Shown piece by piece: positions 6,448 to 13,200 of a stretch of 13,369 bases of DNA (within the stretch, counting starts at the first letter, position 1; the number at the start of each line of letters is the position of its first letter). The position numbers and the translations under genes are program-made. A model generated the notes under the pieces. The model was not told where the DNA came from. It was given only the letters and a program-made list of their open reading frames with translations, and did no database searches. This stretch comes from an uncultured Blautia sp. (GTDB lineage: Bacteria > Bacillota > Clostridia > Lachnospirales > Lachnospiraceae), in the NCBI GenBank assembly GCA_900551715.1, contig URXG01000067.1, positions 1 through 13,369 of the forward strand, given 5' to 3'.

Positions 6448-7735
6448 TGTAGGAAAGTCCACGTTGTTTAATGCCCTGGCAGGCGAAAAAATATCCATAG
6501 TAAAAGATACGCCTGGTGTTACCAGGGATCGAATTTATGCAGATGTATCATGGCTGGACAAGTCTTTTACCATGATCGATACCGGCGGTATTGAGCCGGA
6601 CAGCGGTGACATTATTCTTTCGCAGATGAGAGAGCAGGCACAGATCGCCATTGATACTGCAGATGTGATCATATTTATCACAGATGTACAGCAGGGGCTT
6701 GTGGATTCCGATGCAAAGGTGGCCGATATGCTCCGCCGTAGCCAGAAACCAGTGGTTCTTGCAGTTAATAAAGTAGACAGTTTCCAGAAATACATGATGG
6801 ATGTTTATGAGTTTTATAATCTGGGAATCGGAGAGCCGATGGCAATCTCGGCAGCCAATCGTACAGGGCTGGGGGATATGCTGGATGAAGTAGTCAGACA
6901 TTTTCCGGAAGAGACAGAGACAGAAGAAGAGGACGATATTCCAAAGATCGCAGTAGTAGGTAAGCCTAACGTAGGTAAGTCCTCCTTGATCAACCGGCTT
7001 CTGGGAGAAGACAGAGTAATTGTATCCGATATTGCTGGTACTACCAGAGACGCAGTTGATGCAAAGGTTACCTGGAACGACAAAGAATATATCTTTATTG
7101 ATACAGCAGGGCTTCGCCGTAAAGGCAAAGTAAAAGAAGAAATCGAAAGATACAGTGTAATCCGTACAGTTACCGCTGTGGAAAGAGCCCATGTAGTTGT
7201 TATTGTAATTGATGCTACTGAGGGCGTTACCGAACAGGATGCCAAGATTGCCGGAATCGCTCATGAGCGTGGCAAGGGTGTTATCATTGCTGTAAACAAG
7301 TGGGATGCCATCGAGAAAGATGACAAGACCATCTACAAACACACCAACCGTATCAGGGAAGTGCTGGCATATATGCCGTATGCAGAGCTTGTGTTTATCT
7401 CAGCCAAAACAGGACAGAGACTTCCGAAGCTTTTTGAAACCATTGATGCAGTTATCGAGAACCAGACACTTCGTATTCAGACAGGTGTCCTTAACGAGAT
7501 TCTTTCTGAGGCAGTGGCTATGCAGCAACCGCCGTCAGACAGAGGCCGTCGTCTGAAAATCTTCTACATGACACAGGTAGGTGTTCGCCCACCTACATTT
7601 GTAATCTTTGTAAATGACAAAGAACTGATGCACTTTTCTTATACCCGTTATATTGAGAACAAAGTAAGAGATGCATTTGGATTCAGAGGAACACCTCTCA
7701 AATTTATCGTGCGTGAGCGCGGGGAAAAGAGCTGA
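6410..7735 (+). CDS. der: Ribosome biogenesis GTPase Der (EngA)
   Basis: Der is the essential tandem-GTPase needed for 50S subunit maturation. The 441-residue product has two complete G domains and a C-terminal KH-like domain (about 350-441). Domain 1 shows GRPNVGKS (10-17), DTPGVTRDR, DTGG, NKVD and a SAAN G5. Domain 2 shows GKPNVGKS (184-191), GTTRDAVD, DTAG, NKWD and SAKTGQ. An acidic linker rich in Glu joins them at about 167-177. ATG 6410 lies 8 bases after AAGGAG (6396-6401), inside the end of the DUF512 gene, so translation is probably coupled. plsY starts 6 bases after the stop. Length and motifs are all standard. Confidence 0.98.
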   Translation: MSKPVVAIVGRPNVGKSTLFNALAGEKISIVKDTPGVTRDRIYADVSWLDKSFTMIDTGGIEPDSGDIILSQMREQAQIAIDTADVIIFITDVQQGLVDSDAKVADMLRRSQKPVVLAVNKVDSFQKYMMDVYEFYNLGIGEPMAISAANRTGLGDMLDEVVRHFPEETETEEEDDIPKIAVVGKPNVGKSSLINRLLGEDRVIVSDIAGTTRDAVDAKVTWNDKEYIFIDTAGLRRKGKVKEEIERYSVIRTVTAVERAHVVVIVIDATEGVTEQDAKIAGIAHERGKGVIIAVNKWDAIEKDDKTIYKHTNRIREVLAYMPYAELVFISAKTGQRLPKLFETIDAVIENQTLRIQTGVLNEILSEAVAMQQPPSDRGRRLKIFYMTQVGVRPPTFVIFVNDKELMHFSYTRYIENKVRDAFGFRGTPLKFIVRERGEKS

Positions 7736-7741
7736 TCGACC

Positions 7742-8389
7742 ATGGAACGTTTGATTTGTTTACTGATCGGATATATCTGCGGACTTTTTCAGACCTCCTA
7801 TATTATAGGTAAGATGCACAAGACAGATATCCGGGAACATGGAAGTGGGAATGCAGGTACCACCAATGCCCTTCGTACTTTCGGCAAGAAAGCAGGGGCA
7901 ATGACACTTCTTGGGGACTGCCTGAAATGTGTGATAGCAGTAGTTGCTGTCAGAATGATCTTCAGGGACAGCTATGGTGATATTCTTCCCCTTCTCAGCA
8001 TTTATGCGGCAACAGGATGTATACTGGGACATAATTTCCCGGTATATCTGAATTTCAGAGGAGGCAAGGGAATTGCGGCTTCTGTTGGATTCCTGATTGC
8101 TTTTGACTGGAGACTCTTTGTAATCTGTGCAGTATTGTTTTTTGTATTGTTTTTTACTACGCATTATGTATCTCTCTGCTCACTTTCCAGCTATGCAGTA
8201 GCACTGATCGCCATGATTGTGAGAGGACAGATGGGTGGCTATGGAATGGATGGAACACACACAACAGAAATGTATGTTGTTATGTCTTTTTTGACAGCAC
8301 TGGCGTTCTGGCGTCACAGAGCCAATATTGGCAGACTTGTTTCAGGAACAGAAAGCAAGGTTTTTCTTGGAAAATCAAAGAAAGGTTAA
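7742..8389 (+). CDS. plsY: Glycerol-3-phosphate acyltransferase PlsY
   Basis: PlsY transfers the acyl group of acyl-phosphate (made by PlsX) to glycerol-3-phosphate, giving lysophosphatidic acid, the first committed step of phospholipid synthesis at the membrane. The 215-residue protein has about five hydrophobic segments (around 1-22, 52-74, 80-96, 112-140, 147-162 and 175-190, some short). The three family motifs are present: SGNAGTTNALR (35-45), GHNFPVYLNFRGGKG (96-110) and RHRANIGRLVSGTESK (191-206). It lies between der and gpsA with almost no spacing, so GpsA, which makes its substrate, is co-expressed. The ribosome binding site is weak (GGGGAAAAGAG), which suggests coupling to der. Confidence 0.96.
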   Translation: MERLICLLIGYICGLFQTSYIIGKMHKTDIREHGSGNAGTTNALRTFGKKAGAMTLLGDCLKCVIAVVAVRMIFRDSYGDILPLLSIYAATGCILGHNFPVYLNFRGGKGIAASVGFLIAFDWRLFVICAVLFFVLFFTTHYVSLCSLSSYAVALIAMIVRGQMGGYGMDGTHTTEMYVVMSFLTALAFWRHRANIGRLVSGTESKVFLGKSKKG

Positions 8390-9412
8390 ATGGTGAAAAA
8401 GATGGCAAAAGTTCATGTATTGGGAGCAGGCAGCTGGGGGACTGCGCTTTCTCTCCTTCTTCACAAAAACGGACATCAGGTAAAGCTCTGGTCTGCACTT
8501 ACAGATGAAGTGAAGCTTCTCCGGGAAAAAAGAGAGCATCCTTCCAAACTTCCGGGAGTTCATATTCCGGAAGAAGTAGAGATCACTGATGATCTGGAGG
8601 CCTGCCTCAGAGATCCTGACGTAGTGGTTCTTGCGGTTCCTTCCCCGTTTACCAGAAGCACTGCAAAGCAGATTGCTCCTCTGGTTAACAAAGGACAGAT
8701 CATTGTAAATGTAGCAAAAGGCGTAGAAGAAAAGACGCTGATGACGCTCAGTGAGATCATCAGCGAAGAAATACCAGATGCCAATGTTTGTGTTCTTTCC
8801 GGACCAAGTCATGCAGAAGAAGTAGGAAGAGGACTTCCTACTACCTGTGTGGTAAGCGCCCAGAAAAGAGAAACAGCAGAATATCTTCAGGGCATTTTTA
8901 TGAGCCCTGTTTTCCGAGTATATACCACACCGGATATTCTGGGAGTAGAACTTGGAGGTTCCCTGAAAAACGTTATTGCTCTTGCGGCAGGTACAGCAGA
9001 CGGATTGGGATATGGTGATAACACCAAAGCGGCTCTCATTACCAGAGGTATTGCAGAGATTGCCCGTCTTGGAACCAAAATGGGAGCCAGGATGGAGACT
9101 TTCTACGGACTTTCCGGAATCGGAGATCTGATCGTTACCTGTGCCAGCGTTCATAGCCGTAACCGCAAGGCCGGTTATCTTATGGGCAAGGGCTATACCA
9201 TGCAGCAGGCAATGGATGAAGTTAAAATGGTAGTAGAAGGCGTTTATTCTGCAAAGGCAGCCAAAAGTCTTGCAGAGAAATATAATGTAGAAATGCCTAT
9301 TATAATGGAAGTAAATAAAGTCCTTTTTGAAAATAAATCTGCGTCAGACGCAGTAAGAGATCTGATGATCCGGGACAAAAAAGTCGAGACCCCTATGCTT
9401 CCATGGGAATAA
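8390..9412 (+). CDS. gpsA: Glycerol-3-phosphate dehydrogenase [NAD(P)+]
   Basis: GpsA reduces dihydroxyacetone phosphate to sn-glycerol-3-phosphate, the backbone used by PlsY. The N-terminal Rossmann domain has the dinucleotide motif LGAGSWGTAL (11-20). VNVAKG (Lys110), SGPSHAEEV (137-145), the catalytic Lys193 in GSLKNVIALAAG and the NTKAALITRG substrate-binding segment follow, then GLSGIGDLIVTC. The length is 340 residues from ATG 8390, which directly abuts the plsY stop with AAAGG four bases upstream. A second in-frame ATG at 8402 would give 336 residues and starts MAKVHVLGAG like many homologues; either start is possible. A long hairpin follows, closing the operon. Confidence 0.97.
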   Translation: MVKKMAKVHVLGAGSWGTALSLLLHKNGHQVKLWSALTDEVKLLREKREHPSKLPGVHIPEEVEITDDLEACLRDPDVVVLAVPSPFTRSTAKQIAPLVNKGQIIVNVAKGVEEKTLMTLSEIISEEIPDANVCVLSGPSHAEEVGRGLPTTCVVSAQKRETAEYLQGIFMSPVFRVYTTPDILGVELGGSLKNVIALAAGTADGLGYGDNTKAALITRGIAEIARLGTKMGARMETFYGLSGIGDLIVTCASVHSRNRKAGYLMGKGYTMQQAMDEVKMVVEGVYSAKAAKSLAEKYNVEMPIIMEVNKVLFENKSASDAVRDLMIRDKKVETPMLPWE

Positions 9413-9454
9413 AGAAATAAAAGTATTCTATCATATAATTAATAAGAAGAAAAG

Positions 9455-9513
9455 AAACCGACAGTTTTTCCGGGAGATGTTGTAACCTCATCTCAGAGAA
9501 AACTGTCGGTTTT
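9455..9513. terminator. Long bidirectional terminator between gpsA and the aldo/keto reductase
   Basis: The outer stem pairs ACCGACAGTTTT (9457-9468) with AAAACTGTCGGT (9499-9510), extendable by AA/TT. A second stem inside it pairs GAGATG (9474-9479) with CATCTC (9489-9494). The plus strand ends in TTTT; the minus strand runs into TTTCTTTTCTTCTT. It lies between convergent genes, so it probably serves both. Confidence 0.82.
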
Positions 9514-9543
9514 GTGTCTGTATAAATATGTTTGCGAAGAAGA

Positions 9544-10371
9544 TCAGAACACAATATCACGAAGATCTTCCGGAATGTGAGCACTGTGATAATCCTGATT
9601 CAATGTATCCAGAAGATCCATATCCTCCTGTTCAATCTCAAAATCGAAGATTCTGGAGTTGGAAGCGATACGTTCTGGATGGACAGATTTGGGAATTACA
9701 GAAATTCCTTTCTGAACAGCCCATCTGAGACCTATCTGTGCCGGTGTGTGGGCGTATTTGGTTCCCAGTACACAGAGAACATCATTATCCAGGTAAGCAC
9801 CTCTGGCGAGAGGGGCATAGGCCTGTACCTGAATGCCGTTGGCCTGGCAGTATTCGATCAGTTCTTTCGGATAGCACAAAGGATGGCATTCAATCTGGTT
9901 GACTGCCGGAACGATGCCGGATACCTTACGAAGTTCTTCCAGATGGCGGATCTCAAAATTGCTGACACCGATAGAAAGAGCTCGTCCAGATTCAAGAATC
10001 TTTTCCATTTCTTTCCAGGTGCTGAGATAACAGCCGGGAACCGGCCAGTGGATCAGATAAAGATCAATGTAATCCAGCCCCAGACGATCCAGACTCCGGT
10101 TAAAAGCACCTTCAACATCTCCCAGGCGCTGGGCGTTGTTCCAGATCTTGGTGGTTACAAAAAGATCTCTTCGGGGGATGCCGCATCTGGCAATGCCCCG
10201 TCCTACATTTTCTTCATTTTTATATGCAGAAGCAGTATCGATCAGACGATAACCGTTCTGAACAGCTGCTTCGATCGCGGATTCCGCCTCGCCTTCAGAA
10301 GTTGCCTTGTATAGGCCCAATCCCAGAAGAGGCATGGTCCTGTCATTGTTTAAAAATACGGAAGTGGTCAA
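9544..10371 (-). CDS. Aldo/keto reductase (AKR5-like, 2,5-diketogluconate reductase type)
   Basis: This would be an NADPH-dependent reductase of aldehydes or ketones; the substrate cannot be told from sequence. The catalytic tetrad is complete: Asp45 and Tyr50 in LIDTASAYKNE, Lys75 in TTKIWN and His108 in LYLIHWP. GVSNF, NQIECHP and the C-terminal IPKSVHPERIASNSRIFDF (cofactor phosphate-binding) are all typical. It has 275 residues, the usual length for the group. The start appears to be TTG at 10371-10369: AGGAGG (minus, 10384-10379) lies 7 bases upstream, and the first in-frame ATG (Met13) falls within the first strand of the barrel. It is a single-gene unit with its own promoter, facing gpsA, and has no obvious functional tie to the nickel genes upstream of it. 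Confidence 0.93.
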   Translation of the reverse strand: MTTSVFLNNDRTMPLLGLGLYKATSEGEAESAIEAAVQNGYRLIDTASAYKNEENVGRGIARCGIPRRDLFVTTKIWNNAQRLGDVEGAFNRSLDRLGLDYIDLYLIHWPVPGCYLSTWKEMEKILESGRALSIGVSNFEIRHLEELRKVSGIVPAVNQIECHPLCYPKELIEYCQANGIQVQAYAPLARGAYLDNDVLCVLGTKYAHTPAQIGLRWAVQKGISVIPKSVHPERIASNSRIFDFEIEQEDMDLLDTLNQDYHSAHIPEDLRDIVF

Positions 10372-10412
10372 AATGTTTCCTCCTTGCCTGATTATTCCCG
10401 AACTTTTGGTAC

Positions 10413-10421
10413 ATTATAACA
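10413..10421 (-). promoter_or_regulatory. Extended -10 promoter element for the aldo/keto reductase
   Basis: The minus strand reads TGTTATAAT (10421-10413), a consensus -10 with the TG extension. No good -35 hexamer sits at the right distance, which an extended -10 can tolerate. The start would be near 10406, about 35 bases before the TTG start codon. Confidence 0.55.
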
Positions 10422-10626
10422 TAAAAATATGAACGAAGCACATCAAATATATTAAAAAAGTAATACAGGAAGAAAAACTATCGATAAAATAATAAATAGA
10501 ATTAATGTTAATTTTATGACAAGCAAGTTATTTTAATAACAACTACAGGAATAAGGTATTAGAGAAAAATGCAATAAAATGAAAGTAACTGTGTATGTTT
10601 TTTGTGTAAAATTTATGATTATAACC
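10422..10626. other. AT-rich intergenic spacer without a gene
   Basis: About 200 very AT-rich bases lie between the aldo/keto reductase promoter and the promoter of the His-rich gene. No reading frame with coding character was seen on either strand. The most regular element is the inverted repeat GTTATT-TT-AATAAC (10527-10540). It could hold operator sites for a metal or redox regulator, but I recognise no known consensus. Confidence 0.6.
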
Positions 10627-10655
10627 TTGATAAACAAGAAGAAAAGATGTATAAT
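10627..10655 (+). promoter_or_regulatory. Strong sigma-A-type promoter for the His-rich/cooT region
   Basis: TTGATA (10627-10632) and a consensus TATAAT (10650-10655) are separated by exactly 17 bases. Transcription would begin near 10662, leaving a leader of about 75 bases before the ATG at 10738. This is the best promoter match in the window. Confidence 0.82.
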
Positions 10656-10682
10656 GTGATTAATTGATAAAAACTTGTCATA

Positions 10683-10720
10683 AGTTTGTCTTGTTTAAGA
10701 CGAACTGGTCCGTAAGGACT
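10683..10720 (+). promoter_or_regulatory. Tandem hairpins in the leader of the His-rich gene
   Basis: Hairpin 1 pairs AGTTTGTCTT (10683-10692) with AAGACGAACT (10697-10706): 10 pairs including one G-U, with loop GTTT. Hairpin 2 follows directly: GGTCC (10707-10711) with GGACT (10716-10720), loop GTAA, which is a GNRA tetraloop in RNA. Neither has a T-tract. The ribosome binding site AAGGAG (10726-10731) starts 5 bases later. The structures could stabilise the mRNA or sense a ligand; I do not recognise a known riboswitch class. Confidence 0.55.
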
Positions 10721-10737
10721 GAAGAAAGGAGTATAAC

Positions 10738-11148
10738 ATGCATCTTATTAAAGATGAAAATGGAAATCTTGTCCAGCATGGACATGAACATACACCGGAA
10801 CACACTCACGCACACACACATGCGGATGGTGTGACCCATACTCATTCACACAGCCATGAGGCGGAAGGTGGACACGCACATTCTCATGGCAACGGATGTG
10901 GTGACGGACATGATCATTGTGGATCATGTGAAGGCGGTGACTGCAAGAAAGAAACCATCGCACTTCTTACTTATATGCTGCAGCATAACGAACATCATGC
11001 AGCAGAACTTGATCAGATGGCTGATAATCTTCAGAAGATGGGACTTGATAATTCATCAAAAACCATCAAAGAAGCAGTAGCTGATTTCCAGAAAGGCAAT
11101 ATGCGTCTGGGACTGGCACTGACACTTGTAAAAGAAGAAATGGAATAA
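10738..11148 (+). CDS. His/Cys-rich protein, putative nickel-binding chaperone
   Basis: A 136-residue protein I cannot assign to a characterised family. Residues 1-60 hold 17 His, mostly in alternating HxH runs (H14-H18, H22-H28, H34-H40, H46-H50, H58/H60). A Cys cluster follows (Cys54, 61, 64, 69). From about residue 70 on, a helical domain contains LQHNEHHAAEL (three more His) and then a His-free stretch ending in VKEEME. There is no signal peptide or membrane segment, so it is probably cytoplasmic. ATG 10738 follows AAGGAG by 6 bases. cooT lies 83 bases downstream, then metF and cooC. By context it looks like a functional counterpart of CooJ, the His-rich nickel protein of Rhodospirillum rubrum, though there the His-rich part is C-terminal. 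Storage, hand-over or detoxification of Ni, Co or Zn are all possible. Homologues may be labelled cobalt transporter, which the lack of membrane segments contradicts. Confidence 0.85.
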   Translation: MHLIKDENGNLVQHGHEHTPEHTHAHTHADGVTHTHSHSHEAEGGHAHSHGNGCGDGHDHCGSCEGGDCKKETIALLTYMLQHNEHHAAELDQMADNLQKMGLDNSSKTIKEAVADFQKGNMRLGLALTLVKEEME

Positions 11149-11193
11149 TACCGGATTTCAGAGACAACCGGATCTGAAAGTTGCAGGTATTAT
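11145..11193 (+). other. Two-tier stem-loop between the His-rich gene and cooT
   Basis: Outer arms ATAATACC (11145-11152) and GGTATTAT (11186-11193) are perfectly complementary. Inside them TTTCAGA (11156-11162) pairs perfectly with TCTGAAA (11173-11179). The structure begins at the stop codon of the His-rich gene and has no T-tract, so it is not a classical terminator. It could set mRNA stability or the relative yield of the two flanking genes. Confidence 0.6.
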
Positions 11194-11231
11194 AGATAAA
11201 GACAAAGGGCATTAACATAGGAGGCGGAAAT

Positions 11232-11414
11232 ATGTGTCTTGCAACTGTATATAAAGAAAGCGATGATTCTGTTATTTTCAAGAATGTAGCAAGAATCGAC
11301 GTTGATGGCAACAAACTTACCCTGAGAGATATCATGGGTGACGAAAGAGTAGTAGAAGGTAAAATTCTTATGGTGGATTTGGCCAATAGCATCGTTAAAC
11401 TTTCCTGTGAATAA
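11232..11414 (+). CDS. cooT: CooT family nickel-binding protein
   Basis: CooT is a small accessory protein in maturation of nickel-dependent CO dehydrogenase; in Rhodospirillum rubrum it is a dimer that binds nickel through Cys2. The 60-residue product starts MCLATVYK, with Cys2 in place, and continues as an all-beta small domain (VFKNVARIDVDGNKLTLRD, VVEGKILMVDL) that matches the family. A second Cys lies near the C-terminus (LSCE). Older annotations call the family a predicted RNA-binding protein. ATG 11232 is 7 bases after a full AGGAGG (11219-11224). Position between the His-rich gene and metF-cooC supports a nickel-delivery role. Homologues also occur in organisms lacking CODH, so the role is inferred from context. 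Confidence 0.88.
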   Translation: MCLATVYKESDDSVIFKNVARIDVDGNKLTLRDIMGDERVVEGKILMVDLANSIVKLSCE

Positions 11415-11476
11415 GGAGTTTTTGCCGAGCAAGGGAGGAAAACAGACTCTGCAGAATATATTTGGAGGTATGTGTT

Positions 11477-12403
11477 GTGTCAGCAGTTAAGTTGACTGAA
11501 TTGATGAAAGAAAGACAGCTCCTTTCCTTTGAACTCTTCCCACCGAAGACAGATAAGGGTATGGCAAAACTTCCTGAGACCATTGAACACCTCAGCGAAT
11601 TCAGACCGGATTATATTTCTGTTACCTACGGAGCCGGTGGCGGTAATGTGGGAGCCAACAGAGAGGTATGCCGGATGGTCAGAGAAGCCGGGACTGTACC
11701 GGTAACACATTTTACAGTGATCAGGAATACAAAAGAAGGTATTCGGGATCAGCTGAAGACATATCTGAGTGAAGGTGTGGATCACATTCTTGCGCTCCGG
11801 GGTGATTTTCCCAGAGGAGAAACTTCTACTGGAGGAGATTTTAATTATGCTACGGATCTTGTGAAGTTTATCCGACAGGAGTTTGGAGACAAATTCGAGA
11901 TTGCAGTAGCCGGTTCGCCGGAAGGCCATATCGCCTGCCGCAGCCTGGATGCTGATATTGCTGTTCTTAAGATGAAACAGGATAACGGAGCTGATTATAT
12001 TATGACACAGCTCTGCTGGGATATGGAACAGTTCGCACGATGGCAGGACAAGATCCGCAAGGCCGGAGTTACCATGCCGATAGATGTAGGTATTATGCCG
12101 ATCCTTGATCAGGCAGCCACCATTAATATGGCGTTTTCACGTAATGGTTGTGTAATGGACAGAGAACTTTCCAGACTGATTTCAAAGTACTGGATTTTTC
12201 CAAATCCTTTCGATAAGGCTCCTTTTGATGACTCCCTCGAACAAAAGAAAGCGGATTTTAAGAAAGCCGGTATCGAATACACCATCAGACAGATTGACAG
12301 ATACAGAGCCCTTGGGGTAGAGGGCATTCACCTGTACGCACTGAATAAATGGAAGGATGTCAGCGAGATCATCAAGGCATCCGGAATGCGTACACTTATT
12401 TAA
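11477..12403 (+). CDS. metF: Methylenetetrahydrofolate reductase (MetF type)
   Basis: The enzyme reduces 5,10-methylene-THF to 5-methyl-THF, in the methyl branch of the Wood-Ljungdahl pathway and in methionine synthesis. The FAD-binding barrel is recognisable: LSFELFPPK with the catalytic Glu19, YGAGGG (51-56), THFTVI, LALRGD (Asp110), then KMKQDNGADYIMTQLCWD and PIDVGIMPIL. The start is best placed at GTG 11477, 8 bases after GGAGG (11464-11468), giving 308 residues; an in-frame TTG at 11462 would place the ribosome binding site inside the gene. The Met-His-Leu type C-terminal ending (GIHLYALNK) is normal. In acetogens MetF often works with a zinc/iron-sulfur partner, MetV. No metV is present in the window: cooC follows 26 bases later. 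Confidence 0.94.
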   Translation: MSAVKLTELMKERQLLSFELFPPKTDKGMAKLPETIEHLSEFRPDYISVTYGAGGGNVGANREVCRMVREAGTVPVTHFTVIRNTKEGIRDQLKTYLSEGVDHILALRGDFPRGETSTGGDFNYATDLVKFIRQEFGDKFEIAVAGSPEGHIACRSLDADIAVLKMKQDNGADYIMTQLCWDMEQFARWQDKIRKAGVTMPIDVGIMPILDQAATINMAFSRNGCVMDRELSRLISKYWIFPNPFDKAPFDDSLEQKKADFKKAGIEYTIRQIDRYRALGVEGIHLYALNKWKDVSEIIKASGMRTLI

Positions 12404-12429
12404 TTTTGATTTTTGGAGGCATCTAAGTT

Positions 12430-13200
12430 ATGGCACATGTAATTGCAGTCGCCGGTAAAGGCGGCGTTGGAAAAACTACATTATGCGGGATGCTGATTCA
12501 GTATCTCTGCGAACAGAAAAAAGGACCGATCCTTGCAGTGGATGCAGATGCGAATTCTAACCTCAATGAAGTCCTGGGAGTTAAGGTAGAGACAACCCTG
12601 GGAGATGTAAGAGAGGAAATCGCTCAGGCAGAAATTGCCAAAGAAAGTCCGATTCCCAAAGGAATGTCCAAAGCAGATTATGCAGAACTTCGTTTTGAAG
12701 ATGCACTGGTGGAGGACGATGACTTTGACCTTCTCGTAATGGGAAGAACACAGGGTAAGGGATGTTATTGTTTCGTTAATGGGCTGCTTCAGTCACAGCT
12801 GGCCAAGTACCAGAATCATTATCCATATATCGTAGTTGATAATGAGGCAGGTATGGAGCATATCAGCAGAGGAGTCCTTCCTTCCATGCAGACAGCGATT
12901 CTTGTAAGTGACTGTTCCCGAAGAGGAGTTCAGGCTGTTGGAAGAATTGCCAGACTGATCGATGAATGTGGAATGAAACCAGATACAATAGGACTGATCA
13001 TCAATCGTGCACCTGGCGGCAAGCTGAATGCCGGCATTCAGGAGGAGATCGAGAATCAGGGACTTCACCTTCTGGGAGTTGTACCACAGGATGAAGATGT
13101 TTATGAATACGATTGTGAAGGCAAACCAACCGCAGATCTTCCGGAGGACAACCCGGTAAAGAAAGCACTGCGTGAGATTGTATCCAATCTTAATCTATAA
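12430..13200 (+). CDS. cooC: CooC-type nickel-insertion ATPase for CO dehydrogenase
   Basis: CooC/AcsF proteins are dimeric MinD/ParA-like ATPases that help place nickel in the active cluster of CO dehydrogenase or acetyl-CoA synthase. The 256-residue product has the deviant Walker A GKGGVGKTT (9-17), VDADANSNL (37-45) and a Cys112-Tyr-Cys114 pair in GKGCYCFVN. That pair matches the nickel-binding CxC of characterised CooC. YIVVDNEAGMEHISRG gives the Walker B/A' region, and LIINRAPGG the base-binding segment. ATG 12430 follows GGAGG (12415-12419) by 10 bases. It lies 26 bases after metF and probably shares its transcript. Choice between CooC (CODH) and AcsF (ACS) cannot be made here. Confidence 0.95.
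   Translation: MAHVIAVAGKGGVGKTTLCGMLIQYLCEQKKGPILAVDADANSNLNEVLGVKVETTLGDVREEIAQAEIAKESPIPKGMSKADYAELRFEDALVEDDDFDLLVMGRTQGKGCYCFVNGLLQSQLAKYQNHYPYIVVDNEAGMEHISRGVLPSMQTAILVSDCSRRGVQAVGRIARLIDECGMKPDTIGLIINRAPGGKLNAGIQEEIENQGLHLLGVVPQDEDVYEYDCEGKPTADLPEDNPVKKALREIVSNLNL

Noticed and set aside
10801..10860. CA-rich tract as a simple repeat or CRISPR-like array
   Set aside because: It simply encodes the alternating His-Thr/His-Ala/His-Ser codons of the His-rich protein; there are no spacers or regular units.
11470..11490. Mini-ORF MCCVSS overlapping the metF start
   Set aside because: Only one base separates its ATG from GGAGG, too close for initiation. The same GGAGG is well placed for GTG 11477.
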